64,000 bases of DNA from Demequina aestuarii (GTDB lineage Bacteria > Actinomycetota > Actinomycetes > Actinomycetales > Demequinaceae). This document shows positions 35,275-43,953 of this stretch, piece after piece. The stretch is from assembly GCF_000975095.1 (NCBI RefSeq), contig NZ_BBRD01000001.1, forward strand, positions 1,755,467 to 1,819,466, given 5' to 3'. Numbering within the stretch: the stretch's first letter is position 1; each line of letters begins with the position of its first letter. Both the position numbers and the translations under genes were made by a program. A model generated the notes under the pieces. That model was given only the letters and a program-made list of their open reading frames with translations, had not been told where the DNA came from and did not search any database.

Positions 35275-38200
35275 GCGTTCTCCTTCGATGGTGCGGACGG
35301 GCGGACCACGGCGATGGCCTGGCCCGCTGAGACGACCTGTCCGGGACGGACAAGGATGTCGATGACGTGTGAGTGGGCCCGAGGGGCGACGGGAAGCTCC
35401 ATCTTCATGGCCTCGAGAACGACGATGCGCCCGGAGGAGTCGACCTCGTCGCCCGCCTGAGCCGACACGCGCCACACGCTGCCGGCCATGGGGGCCTCGA
35501 CGATCTCGCATCCGGGCGGGACCTGGACGTCCGCCGTCACGGCGACCGGCGCATCGGCCGCCGCCTCCTGGACGTCGAACTCGCCGGCGGCCTCCCACTG
35601 CGCGCGCTCGGTCGCGAACGCCTGGGCCTGGCGGGCACGGAACTCCGCGATCGAGCCGGCCTCCTGGGCGAGGAACGCCTGGTGCTCCGCCAGCGAGAAG
35701 CGGCCCTCGGTGATGTCCACGTCCATGCGGCCCGCGACGAACTCGCGGCGCAGGTGCTCGAGCTCGTCCGCGGGCACGTCGACGAACCGCACCCGGTCGA
35801 AGAACCGCAGCAGCCACGGCTTGCCCGCCTCGAAGCTCGGACGGCCCTCGCGCAGTCCCGCCCAGATGGGCAGAGTGCGCCCGACGAGCTGATATCCGCC
35901 CGGGCTGTCCATCCCATAGATGCACATGTATGAGCCGCCGATCCCGACGGTGCCCTCGGCGGTCCAGGTGCGGGCGGGGTTGTACTTGGTGGTGACCAGC
36001 CGGTGCCGGGGGTCCACCGGGGTCGCGGCGGGCGCGCCAAGGTAGACGTCGCCGAGCCCCAGCACCAGGTACTCGGCGTCGAAGACGATGCGACGCACGT
36101 CCTCAACGGTGTCGAGACCGTTGATGCGACGCATGAACTCGAGGTTGGACGGATTCCACGGCGCGTCGTCGCGCACCAGGTCCTGATAGCGGTCGATGGC
36201 CTCGGCCACGACCGGGTCATCCCAGGACATCGGCAGCACCACCTCGCGGCTGGGCGCGGTCAGGTCTGCACCGTCCGGCAGCTCGCCTTCGAGCTCCGCG
36301 AGCAGGCCGTGGAGGCTGCGCACCGACAGCTGATCGGCGTCCACGTGGAAGTGCAGCGAGCGGATGCCAGGGGTCATGTCGAGGAGCCCCGGGGGTCGGT
36401 GCCGCTCGACCGCCTCCATGAGGGCGTGGACACGCATGCGCAGCGCGAGGTCCAGCTCCATCGGCCCGTACTCGAGCAGCAGGTTGTCATCTCCCCCGCG
36501 CCGGTAGACCACCTCGGGCGCATCGGCCGATGCGGGGGTGCGGGCGAGGACGCCGTGGTCGTCGTCGCGACGCGTCACCGATGGCTCGAAGGGTGCGGCG
36601 GCCCTCCGGGCCTCGCGCACCTGCGGGAGGGTGGGTTCGTCGACGGGGGCGAGTCGCACGGTGTCGCCTGGGCGCAGCTGGCCGAGCTTCCAGCGATCGG
36701 CCGAGACCACGGTGAACGGACACGCGAAACCGCCCAGAGACGGCCCGTCGGGACCGAGGATCGAGGGAGTGTCGCCCGTGAAGTTGATGGCGCCCACCGA
36801 GTACGGGTTGTCGTGGAGATTCGAGGGATGCAGTCCCGCCTCGCCACCGTCCGGCCGGGCCCAGGCGGGCTGAGGGCCGGTGAGCCTCACTCCGGTGCGC
36901 GCCGCGTGCACGTGCACGGTCCAGGTCGCCTCGTACAGGGCCGCGATCGACTCAGGAGTGAAGTACTCCGGCGCAGGCTGAGGGCCCTCCGCGACGTGAA
37001 GCACCCATTCCGAGTCGATCGCGGGACGATCATGCGGGGTCGGGACGAGGGAGGCCGCCTCACGGGCGGCCCCGGGGTGCAGCACATCCCCCGCGCGCAG
37101 TTCCCGGCCACCGTGACCGCCGAAGCCGCCGGGAACGAACGTCGAGGTGCTCCCCAGGTACTCCGCGGCGTCGAAACCGCCGCGCGTCGCCACATACGTG
37201 CGGGCGCCCGATGCGGGGGTCGCGATCTCCAGCGACTGGCCCGCCTCGATCGACACCGGCTCCCACATGGGGACGGAGCGACCACCGACCCTGACCTCGG
37301 CGGCCGCGCCGGTGACGGCGACCACGGTGTCGTAGGAGAACTCCAGGACGGGGCCGAGCATGGTGGCCTCGAGCGCCGTGGTGCCTTCGGGATTGCCCAC
37401 GATGCGATTGGCCCAGCGGAACGACACGTCGTCGAACGGGCCCGACGGGGGCACGCCCACCTGCCAGTGGCCGATGCGACCGGGCCAGTCCTGAAGGGTG
37501 GTCGACATGCCCGCTCTGGCGACGCGGATGCGCTGCGGAATCAGGTCGACGGTGCCGAGGAGCCCGGTCGAGACGTCTCCGGACCACACGCGGGGTTCCT
37601 CGATGGCGGCTTTGAGCAGCGGGATGTTGGTCTCGATCCCACGGATGACCGTGCCCGCGAGCGCCTCCCGCATGAGGTCGAGCGCGCCGTCGCGAGTGGG
37701 CGCCGTGACGATGATCTTGGCGAGCAGGCTGTCGTAATGGGCGGTGACGACGTCGCCGCGCTCCACCCCCGACTCGACGCGGATGCCGGGCCCGTCCGGG
37801 AGGACCACCTCCGTGAGCACTCCTGCGCTGGGGCGATGGTCGACGAAGGGATCCTCGGCGCACAGCCGGACCTCGATCGAATGACCCGTGACGCTGTGGT
37901 CGTCGAGCAGCGGTGCACCAGCGGCGAGTCCGAGCATCGTGCCGACGAGGTCGACGCCTGTCACCTCCTCGGTGACGGCGTGCTCGACCTGGAGGCGGGT
38001 GTTCGCCTCCAGGAAATACACGTCGTCGCCCGCGACCAGGAACTCCACGGTGCCGACGGATCGATAGTCGACCGCGGCCGCGACGGCGCGCGCGTGGTCG
38101 TGGAGTCGCGTGCGCAGGTCGCGGCTGAGTCCTGGCGCGGGCGCCTCCTCGACGACCTTCTGGTGGCGGCGCTGCAGACTGCAGTCACGGTCTCCGAGCA

Positions 38201-38873
38201 CCGATACCGTGCCGGCGCCATCGCCCACGATCTGCACCTCGACGTGGCGCGGATCGTCGATGAGCTTCTCGACGAACACGTCCCCGCTGGCGAAATGGCG
38301 ACGAGCGAGAGCGCCCACGGCCTCGAAGGCTGCCTCGAGAGAGGCGACATCATCACAGCGCTCGACGCCCACGCCTCCCCCGCCGCCGACGGCCTTGAGC
38401 ATCACGGGAAGGCCGATGCGCTGCGCCTGCGCGACCGCCTCCGCGGCGGATCCCACGATGCCGCTGCCGGGCACGCACGGCACTCCCGCCCTGTCGGCGA
38501 CCTCCCGGGCCTGCGCCTTGGAGCCGAAGAGGCGGATCTGCTCGGGGGTGGGGCCGATGAAGGCAAGCCCCGCCGCCTCGACCGCCACTGCGAAGTCCGC
38601 GTTCTCGGACAGGAAGCCGTACCCGGGGTGGACCGCATCGGCGCCCGTGGCGAGTGCGATCGCGACGATCTCGTCGGCCGCCAGATACCCCTGACCACTC
38701 TCCGACAGCGCGATCGCCTGATCCGCCTCGCGGACGTGCGCGGCCGCTGAGTCGACGGCGGTGTAGATGCCGACCGACCGCAATCCCGCCGCGCGGGTGC
38801 CACGGATCAGCCGGCGAGCGATCTCTCCGCGGTTCGCGATGAGGACTGTCGAGAGCGATCGTGTCTGTGCCAC
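35271..38873 (-). CDS. uca: Urea carboxylase-type biotin enzyme (BC + KipA/KipI-like + BCCP)
   Basis: A 1200-residue protein with the full urea carboxylase architecture. Biotin carboxylase spans about 1-445 (ANRGEIARRLIRGTRAAGL; DAVHPGYGFLSEN; DRDCSLQRRHQKVVEEAPAP). The AHS2/KipA-like part spans about 448-770 (ARAGMSTTLQDWPGR; GVPPSGPFDDVSF). The AHS1/KipI-like part spans about 790-1030 (PGIRSLHFHVD; GYQLVGRTLPIW). The biotinyl domain carries K1157 in LEAMKMELP. It should carboxylate urea to allophanate with ATP and bicarbonate. Guanidine carboxylase shares this architecture, but no carboxyguanidine deiminase (cgdAB) gene is present. First gene of a four-gene overlapping operon under twin operators. 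Confidence 0.88.
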   Translation of the reverse strand: MAQTRSLSTVLIANRGEIARRLIRGTRAAGLRSVGIYTAVDSAAAHVREADQAIALSESGQGYLAADEIVAIALATGADAVHPGYGFLSENADFAVAVEAAGLAFIGPTPEQIRLFGSKAQAREVADRAGVPCVPGSGIVGSAAEAVAQAQRIGLPVMLKAVGGGGGVGVERCDDVASLEAAFEAVGALARRHFASGDVFVEKLIDDPRHVEVQIVGDGAGTVSVLGDRDCSLQRRHQKVVEEAPAPGLSRDLRTRLHDHARAVAAAVDYRSVGTVEFLVAGDDVYFLEANTRLQVEHAVTEEVTGVDLVGTMLGLAAGAPLLDDHSVTGHSIEVRLCAEDPFVDHRPSAGVLTEVVLPDGPGIRVESGVERGDVVTAHYDSLLAKIIVTAPTRDGALDLMREALAGTVIRGIETNIPLLKAAIEEPRVWSGDVSTGLLGTVDLIPQRIRVARAGMSTTLQDWPGRIGHWQVGVPPSGPFDDVSFRWANRIVGNPEGTTALEATMLGPVLEFSYDTVVAVTGAAAEVRVGGRSVPMWEPVSIEAGQSLEIATPASGARTYVATRGGFDAAEYLGSTSTFVPGGFGGHGGRELRAGDVLHPGAAREAASLVPTPHDRPAIDSEWVLHVAEGPQPAPEYFTPESIAALYEATWTVHVHAARTGVRLTGPQPAWARPDGGEAGLHPSNLHDNPYSVGAINFTGDTPSILGPDGPSLGGFACPFTVVSADRWKLGQLRPGDTVRLAPVDEPTLPQVREARRAAAPFEPSVTRRDDDHGVLARTPASADAPEVVYRRGGDDNLLLEYGPMELDLALRMRVHALMEAVERHRPPGLLDMTPGIRSLHFHVDADQLSVRSLHGLLAELEGELPDGADLTAPSREVVLPMSWDDPVVAEAIDRYQDLVRDDAPWNPSNLEFMRRINGLDTVEDVRRIVFDAEYLVLGLGDVYLGAPAATPVDPRHRLVTTKYNPARTWTAEGTVGIGGSYMCIYGMDSPGGYQLVGRTLPIWAGLREGRPSFEAGKPWLLRFFDRVRFVDVPADELEHLRREFVAGRMDVDITEGRFSLAEHQAFLAQEAGSIAEFRARQAQAFATERAQWEAAGEFDVQEAAADAPVAVTADVQVPPGCEIVEAPMAGSVWRVSAQAGDEVDSSGRIVVLEAMKMELPVAPRAHSHVIDILVRPGQVVSAGQAIAVVRPSAPSKENA
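36519..36534. repeat. Full palindrome of the over-represented 10-mer
   Basis: CGCATCGGCCGATGCG is a perfect 16-bp palindrome inside the carboxylase gene. It is two overlapping copies of the motif CGCATCGGCC/GGCCGATGCG, which occurs about 30 more times in the window (see findings). Confidence 0.85.
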
Positions 38874-38937
38874 AGCTGGGACCCTTCGTCGGCTGGAGTG
38901 GAGGCCGCCGCTGAGCGCGAGTGCAACTCGAGCGGTT

Positions 38938-38968
38938 TTGTATCCAATCTAGCGCACGATGTATCCGC
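38938..38968 (-). promoter_or_regulatory. Operator pair and -10 box of the urea carboxylase operon
   Basis: Boxes TTGTATCCAA (38938-38947) and ATGTATCCGC (38959-38968) have centres 21 bp apart. On the minus strand TAGATT (38951-38946) is the likely -10, wedged between them. The leader to the ATG at 38873 is about 65 nt. Confidence 0.7.
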
Positions 38969-39289
38969 GTTGAGACATTGGGGTTTCGCTCGCGTAAATT
39001 TGTCGCGGGCAGCGGCGCCTGCGACACCTCAGGGGGGCCACTGCCACGGCACCGACGTGCCTGCTGGCGAGGGCCGGAGCCGCGCCGACCGCACCCGGGC
39101 GCTGGCGGCTCGCCCGCTGGCTCGCACGGGCACACCACCTCCGAGGCCGACCGCCCCTCCGGCCACTCCGGGCGCCCGTCCAGTCTTCTCGGGCGCGCGC
39201 GGGCGGGCGCGAGGCCGCGCGCCGCGCGCTCCGGTCGCCCCGGGGGTGGGGGCGAGGAATTTACATGGTCGTAACATCAGTGTTCCGAC

Positions 39290-39341
39290 TCGGATACATA
39301 GATCGATAGATTGGATACACGTCGACGAGAGTTGTATCAAT
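39290..39341 (+). promoter_or_regulatory. Triple operator and -10 box of the importer operon
   Basis: Three boxes, TCGGATACAT (39290-39299), TTGGATACAC (39311-39320) and TTGTATCAAT (39332-39341), have centres at 21-bp steps. TAGATT (39307-39312) is the likely -10, with the same distance to its upstream box as in the divergent carboxylase promoter. Confidence 0.72.
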
Positions 39342-39486
39342 TCTCGTGACGTGGCGGGCTCTCCTCCTCGGGAGCCCGGTACACGGCGGGACGCCCGTCG
39401 TCGACCATCCCCCCGGTCGGCGACGTGGCGGACCGCTCACGGCATCGCCGCCACCGACGTCCCCCCACCATCACACTGGAGCATTC

Positions 39487-41067
39487 ATGCCTAGGACACT
39501 CATCGCCACCGCTGCGGTCGCAGTGGCTGCGAGCCTCACGCTCGCCGCCTGCTCGACTGCAGGAGACTCCGACACCGCAGACTCCCCCACCGCCGGCGCA
39601 CCGGGCGCCTCCGGGACCATCAACACGGTCCTCTGGTACGCACCCTCGAACTTCAACCCCGCGACGTCGGCGTCATCGCCGGACTACACGGCCGCGGCAC
39701 TGGGCTTCGACACCCTCGTCGCGAAGGGCGAGGACGGGTTCGTCCCCGGGCTGGCATCGTCGTGGGAAGCCGCTGATGCGAGCACCTACACCTTCACGAT
39801 CCGCGACGGCGCGATGTGTGCGGACGGCACCGAGATCACGCCGCAGGTGGTGGCGGACTCCTTCGAATACCTCGCGAGCGCCGAGGACTCGGGCGCGCAG
39901 AACTGGTCGAGCCTCGCGTTCGGCCAGGGCGAGCCCACGTTCACGGCGGACGACGAGGCCGGCACGCTCGCCATCTCGTTGTCCGAGCCGTACTCGCAGC
40001 TCATCGGCGGGCTCGCTCTCGACGGCACCGGCATCATCTGCCCCGCGGGGCTCGCCGACCTTGACGGCCTCGCCGCCGGCACCGTGGACGGTGCCTTCTC
40101 GGGTCCCTATACGATCTCCGACTACAGCGCCGGCGTCTCCGTCTCCTACGCCCTGCGTGAGGACTACGACGCGTGGCCCGAGTGGACCTCCGTCGAAGGC
40201 GAGCCCGCACAGACCATCAACATCACGGTCGAGACGGACGCCAACACCTCGGCGAACCTGCTGACGTCTGGCGGGCTCGATGTGGCCCGCTTCTACGACA
40301 GCAACGCGACTCGCTTCACCGAATCGGAGGACTTCTCCTACGTGACGGATGACGCCACGGGCAACGTGCTGCTGTTCAACGAGGACCCGTCCTCGGTGTT
40401 TGCCGACAACCAGGGCCTGCGCACCGCGGCCGCCCAGGCCGTCTCCGCCGAGGCCTTCAACAACGCCGCTCACGATGGGCTCGGCGGGCTGATGACCTCC
40501 GTCACGACCTCCTCCTACCAGTGTGTGTCCACCGACGAGTCATTGCTGCAGGCGTACGAACCGGAGGCCGCAGCAGAGGTGCTCGAGGGGCAGACCATCC
40601 GCATGCTGGCCATGACCAACTGGGACACCGCGGTGGACTACGTGGTCGAGGCCCTCTCCGCCGCCGGGGCCGACGTCCAGCTCACGCTGCTCGACCCCTC
40701 GGAGTGGTCGGCGCAGCTGCGCTCGGAGCCCACCACGTGGGACCTGACCATCCGTGCATCGGCCAACACGTCCGGACTGGTCCACCAGTCGATCCTCGGA
40801 GCGCTCGGGCCCTCGTTCGCTGACGGCGGCGTGAACTACACCAGCTCGGACAACCCCGAGGGCGTCGCGCTCCTCGACGCTGCGATGGCCAGCAACGACC
40901 CCGACGAGCAGTGCGCCAACCTTCTCGCGGCCCAGGAGAGCATCCTGGAGCGCGTCGATGTCCACCCGCTCGCGACGAGCACGCACTACATCGTCGCCCG
41001 TGATGGCATCAACAGCTACACGCTCTCCGGCTACTGGGACATCAGCGCCCTGCGCCTCGCGTCCTAA
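39487..41067 (+). CDS. ABC importer family 5 solute-binding lipoprotein
   Basis: A 526-residue peptide/opine/nickel-type (SBP_bac_5) binding lipoprotein. Signal peptide with lipobox LAAC gives Cys at residue 21. The mature part shows the family's LVAKGEDGFVPGLASSWE and YTFTIRDGAMCADGTEITPQVVADSFEY motifs. GGAG lies before the ATG at 39487. It is first of the six-gene importer and hydrolase operon under the triple operator. Family members bind peptides and also many small nitrogenous or heterocyclic ligands, which would fit the surrounding hydrolases; the ligand itself is unknown. Confidence 0.88.
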   Translation: MPRTLIATAAVAVAASLTLAACSTAGDSDTADSPTAGAPGASGTINTVLWYAPSNFNPATSASSPDYTAAALGFDTLVAKGEDGFVPGLASSWEAADASTYTFTIRDGAMCADGTEITPQVVADSFEYLASAEDSGAQNWSSLAFGQGEPTFTADDEAGTLAISLSEPYSQLIGGLALDGTGIICPAGLADLDGLAAGTVDGAFSGPYTISDYSAGVSVSYALREDYDAWPEWTSVEGEPAQTINITVETDANTSANLLTSGGLDVARFYDSNATRFTESEDFSYVTDDATGNVLLFNEDPSSVFADNQGLRTAAAQAVSAEAFNNAAHDGLGGLMTSVTTSSYQCVSTDESLLQAYEPEAAAEVLEGQTIRMLAMTNWDTAVDYVVEALSAAGADVQLTLLDPSEWSAQLRSEPTTWDLTIRASANTSGLVHQSILGALGPSFADGGVNYTSSDNPEGVALLDAAMASNDPDEQCANLLAAQESILERVDVHPLATSTHYIVARDGINSYTLSGYWDISALRLAS

Positions 41068-41117
41068 CCCACCAGACCTGCACCGCCCACGTCCGCTCTC
41101 CAAAGGAGTTATCGTCC

Positions 41118-42191
41118 ATGAGCCTCCCCTCCCCTCACGACGAGCCTCCGAGCGACGCGGGCGGTGCAGTGGGCGCCGCCCACGCGCCCGCCACCCCCGA
41201 CAACGGCGGCCACCGCGCGGGCTCGAACGCCGCCGCATGGCGCAGCTTCCTCACCCGGCGCGGCCTCGGTCTGATCGTCAACATCCTGCTGCTGGTGCTC
41301 GCGACGTTCTTCATCGTCCAGCTCATCCCGGGAGACCCCGCCACCGCCATCGCCGGCGAGAACGCCACGCTCGAGCAGGTCGAGCAGGTTCGCACCGAGC
41401 TGGGACTGGATCGCCCGATGTGGGACCAGCTCACCTCGTACATCGGCGGTGTCGCCCAAGGCGACTTCGGCGACTCGTTCCGCTACGGGCTCCCGGCGTT
41501 GGAGCTGGTCCTCACCGCAGCGCCGTACACCCTTGCCATCGCCGGCGTCGCAGTGTCGCTCGTGCTCGTCGTCGGCGTGACCCTCGGCATGGCCGTCGGC
41601 ATCGCCACGCGCGGCGACCGCAATGCCTGGCTCGACCGCTCGTTCACCGCAGTGATGAGCGTCATGCAATCGATTCCCCCCTACCTGCAGGCGACCATGC
41701 TGGTGCTGATCTTCGCGGTGTGGCTGGCCGTGCTGCCGCCCGCCTACTCCCTGGCCTACGGCACCGTGGAGTCGGCTCTCCTGCCCATCGCCGCACTCTC
41801 CTTCGGAGGCATCGCCTCCGTGTCTCGCATCGTCCGGCGAGAGACAGCCGTCACGCAGGAGATGGACTACATGCGCACGGCGCGCGGGTGGCGACTGCCC
41901 GCGCTGCGCAGGTTCGCCAAGCACCTGGTGCCCAACCTCCTGACGACCACGCTGACGCTGTCCGGCATCATCCTCACGTCCATGCTCGGCTCGGCCATCA
42001 TCGTCGAGACCGTCTTCGCCTGGCCCGGTCTGGGGACCACCGTGATCCAGGCCATCGCGATCGACAAGGACTACCCCGTGATCCAGGCCGCGGTGTTCTT
42101 CATCGGAGCGATCTCGATCTTCATCACCTTCGTCATCGACGTGATCCTGGGCATCATCGACCCGCGCACCTTGGGAGGTCAGCATGACTGA
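41118..42191 (+). CDS. DppB/OppB-type ABC permease
   Basis: A 357-residue permease with six predicted helices. An unusually long, Ala/Pro-rich N-terminal tail of about 45 residues precedes the first helix (LGLIVNILLLVLATFFIVQLI). Family motifs are LIPGDPATAIAGENAT, LGLDRPMWDQL and the EAA-like coupling loop DYMRTARGWRLPALRRFAKHL (shown in part: YMRTARGWRLPALRRF). An AAGGAG site precedes the ATG. It overlaps the next gene by 8 bp (ATGACTGA). Confidence 0.9.
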   Translation: MSLPSPHDEPPSDAGGAVGAAHAPATPDNGGHRAGSNAAAWRSFLTRRGLGLIVNILLLVLATFFIVQLIPGDPATAIAGENATLEQVEQVRTELGLDRPMWDQLTSYIGGVAQGDFGDSFRYGLPALELVLTAAPYTLAIAGVAVSLVLVVGVTLGMAVGIATRGDRNAWLDRSFTAVMSVMQSIPPYLQATMLVLIFAVWLAVLPPAYSLAYGTVESALLPIAALSFGGIASVSRIVRRETAVTQEMDYMRTARGWRLPALRRFAKHLVPNLLTTTLTLSGIILTSMLGSAIIVETVFAWPGLGTTVIQAIAIDKDYPVIQAAVFFIGAISIFITFVIDVILGIIDPRTLGGQHD

Positions 42192-43953
42192 CGCCGTCCG
42201 CCTGCCGTCCGACCCCGCCGAGGCACCCGCGCCGTCGATCGCCCGCAAGCGCGGATTCGTGTGGAACGGCACCCTCATCACCGGTCTCGCGATGTTTGCC
42301 GTCGTGATCGTGGTGGCTGTCGCCGCGCCGATGTTCCTCGGGGAGCAGGCCACCGCGCTCAGCGACCAGCCCAACGCCGGCCGCGGCGCGGAACACGCCC
42401 TCGGCACCGACTCCCTCGGCCGCGACATGCTCGCCCGCACGCTCGTCGCGACCCAGCTGACCGTGGGGATGGCACTCGCCGCGACCGCACTCGCGGCCGT
42501 CGCCGGCATCGCGATCGGCGTCGGCGTGTGGCTCGCACCGCGGCGCATTCGCGAGCTCGGTCTGCGTGGCATCGAGTTCGCCGTGTCCTACCCCACGTTG
42601 CTGGTGGCGATCATGGTCGCCGCGATCCTGGGCAAGGGCGCCATCACCGCCGTGTTCGCGATCGCCGTGGCGAACACCGCTGGCTTCGCGCGCCTCACCT
42701 CGAACCTCGCCGCGGGCCTGTCCAGCCGCGACTTCGTCACCACCGCGCGGCTCATGGGAGTGCCTCCGCACCGCCTCGCGATGCGCCACATCCTGCCCAA
42801 CATGTCAGAGCCCATGCTGATTCTCGTCGCCCAGGCCTTCGCGGGCGCGCTCGTCGAGATCTCCGGGCTGTCCTTCGTGGGACTCGGTTCGCAGAACCCC
42901 TCCTTCGACTTCGGCACGCTGCTGGACGACGCACTCGGCAAGCTCGGCACCAACCCCATCCTCGTCGTCGGACCCGCTGCCGCACTGGTGTTCACGTCCC
43001 TTGCCGCACTGCTCATCGGCGACGGCCTCGCCGCCGCCGCGAACCCTCGCTCGGCAGGCACCCGGTCCAAGCTGCTGCGGCTCACCCCCAGTGCGGCCGA
43101 TGCGGCGGCCGGGTCCAGCGTCGAGGCACCGGAGGCTCCCGAGGGCCTCGTCGTCGATGCACGGCGCCTCACCATCAGCCACGCCGCGAGCGGTCGCGAG
43201 CTGGTCAAGGACGTGTCCTTCACCATCCGTCGCGGCGAGATCCTCGGCATCGTCGGAGAGTCCGGGTCGGGCAAGTCCCTCACCGCCTCGACCGTTGCCC
43301 GCCTGGTGCCCGAGGGACTGGAGGCCCGAGCCGCATCGCTCGACGTCGCCGGAACCGACATGCTGGGACGCGTCTCCCCCACGGAGCTGGCTCAGCGCAT
43401 CGGCTTGGTCTACCAGGATCCGGGAACGTCGCTGAACCCCGCGTTGACGCTCGGCTCTCAGTTCTCAGACGTGCTCACGTCACGGCTGGGGCACTCGCGC
43501 AAGGAGGCTCGTGCGCGCATCGTCGCGGGCTTCCGTTCCGTGCTGCTGCCGGATCCCGAGTCGCGGTTGGGCCAGCACCCGCACGAGCTGTCAGGCGGGA
43601 TGAAGCAGCGGGCCATGATCGCCTCAGCCATGAGCACGGCGCCGGAGCTGATCATCGCCGACGAGCCCACGACCGCCCTCGACGTCACCGTGCAGCGTGA
43701 GGTGCTGTCGATCATCAAGCGGATGAACGTGGAGCACGGCACCTCGGTGCTGTTCATCTCTCACGACCTGGGCGTGGTCCGCAGCCTGTGCGACAGAGTG
43801 CTGGTGATGCGCGAAGGGCAGATCGTCGAACGCATCGACTCCACAGACCAGCTCACCGTCGACACCGTCGACCACCCGTACACGAAGCAGCTGCTGGCAG
43901 CGACACCCGTCGTCACTGTCGACGCCCTCGACGCCCCGGAGGGACGGTCATGA
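42184..43953 (+). CDS. Fused DppC-type permease and DppD-type ATPase
   Basis: A 589-residue protein joining two normally separate importer subunits. Residues 1-290 are the DppC permease: LGTDSLGRDMLARTL near the N-terminus, coupling loop TTARLMGVPPHRLAMRHILP, and LSFVGLGSQNPSFDFG. Residues about 320-585 are an ABC ATPase: Walker A GESGSGKSLT, Q-loop VYQDPGTSLNP, signature LSGGMKQRAMIA, Walker B LIIADEPTTALD. The linker is about 30 residues and Ala/Pro-rich. The reading frame is continuous, so this is a genuine fusion. ATGA overlap follows to the second ATPase gene. Confidence 0.9.
   Translation: MTDAVRLPSDPAEAPAPSIARKRGFVWNGTLITGLAMFAVVIVVAVAAPMFLGEQATALSDQPNAGRGAEHALGTDSLGRDMLARTLVATQLTVGMALAATALAAVAGIAIGVGVWLAPRRIRELGLRGIEFAVSYPTLLVAIMVAAILGKGAITAVFAIAVANTAGFARLTSNLAAGLSSRDFVTTARLMGVPPHRLAMRHILPNMSEPMLILVAQAFAGALVEISGLSFVGLGSQNPSFDFGTLLDDALGKLGTNPILVVGPAAALVFTSLAALLIGDGLAAAANPRSAGTRSKLLRLTPSAADAAAGSSVEAPEAPEGLVVDARRLTISHAASGRELVKDVSFTIRRGEILGIVGESGSGKSLTASTVARLVPEGLEARAASLDVAGTDMLGRVSPTELAQRIGLVYQDPGTSLNPALTLGSQFSDVLTSRLGHSRKEARARIVAGFRSVLLPDPESRLGQHPHELSGGMKQRAMIASAMSTAPELIIADEPTTALDVTVQREVLSIIKRMNVEHGTSVLFISHDLGVVRSLCDRVLVMREGQIVERIDSTDQLTVDTVDHPYTKQLLAATPVVTVDALDAPEGRS

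Larger units (their letters stand above)
38874..39486. other. Divergent regulatory region between carboxylase and importer operons
   Basis: This 613-bp gap contains the two mirrored promoters described in the next entries. The middle (about 39010-39250) is very GC-rich and holds no gene that I can support. The two ends form an imperfect inverted repeat: each carries ATGTATCCG followed about 33 bp inward by GTAAATTT or TGTAAATTC. Confidence 0.7.

Noticed and set aside
36003-38750. A 915-codon open frame on the plus strand
   Set aside because: It is antisense to the urea carboxylase gene, whose motifs are continuous; the long frame is a product of high GC codon usage.
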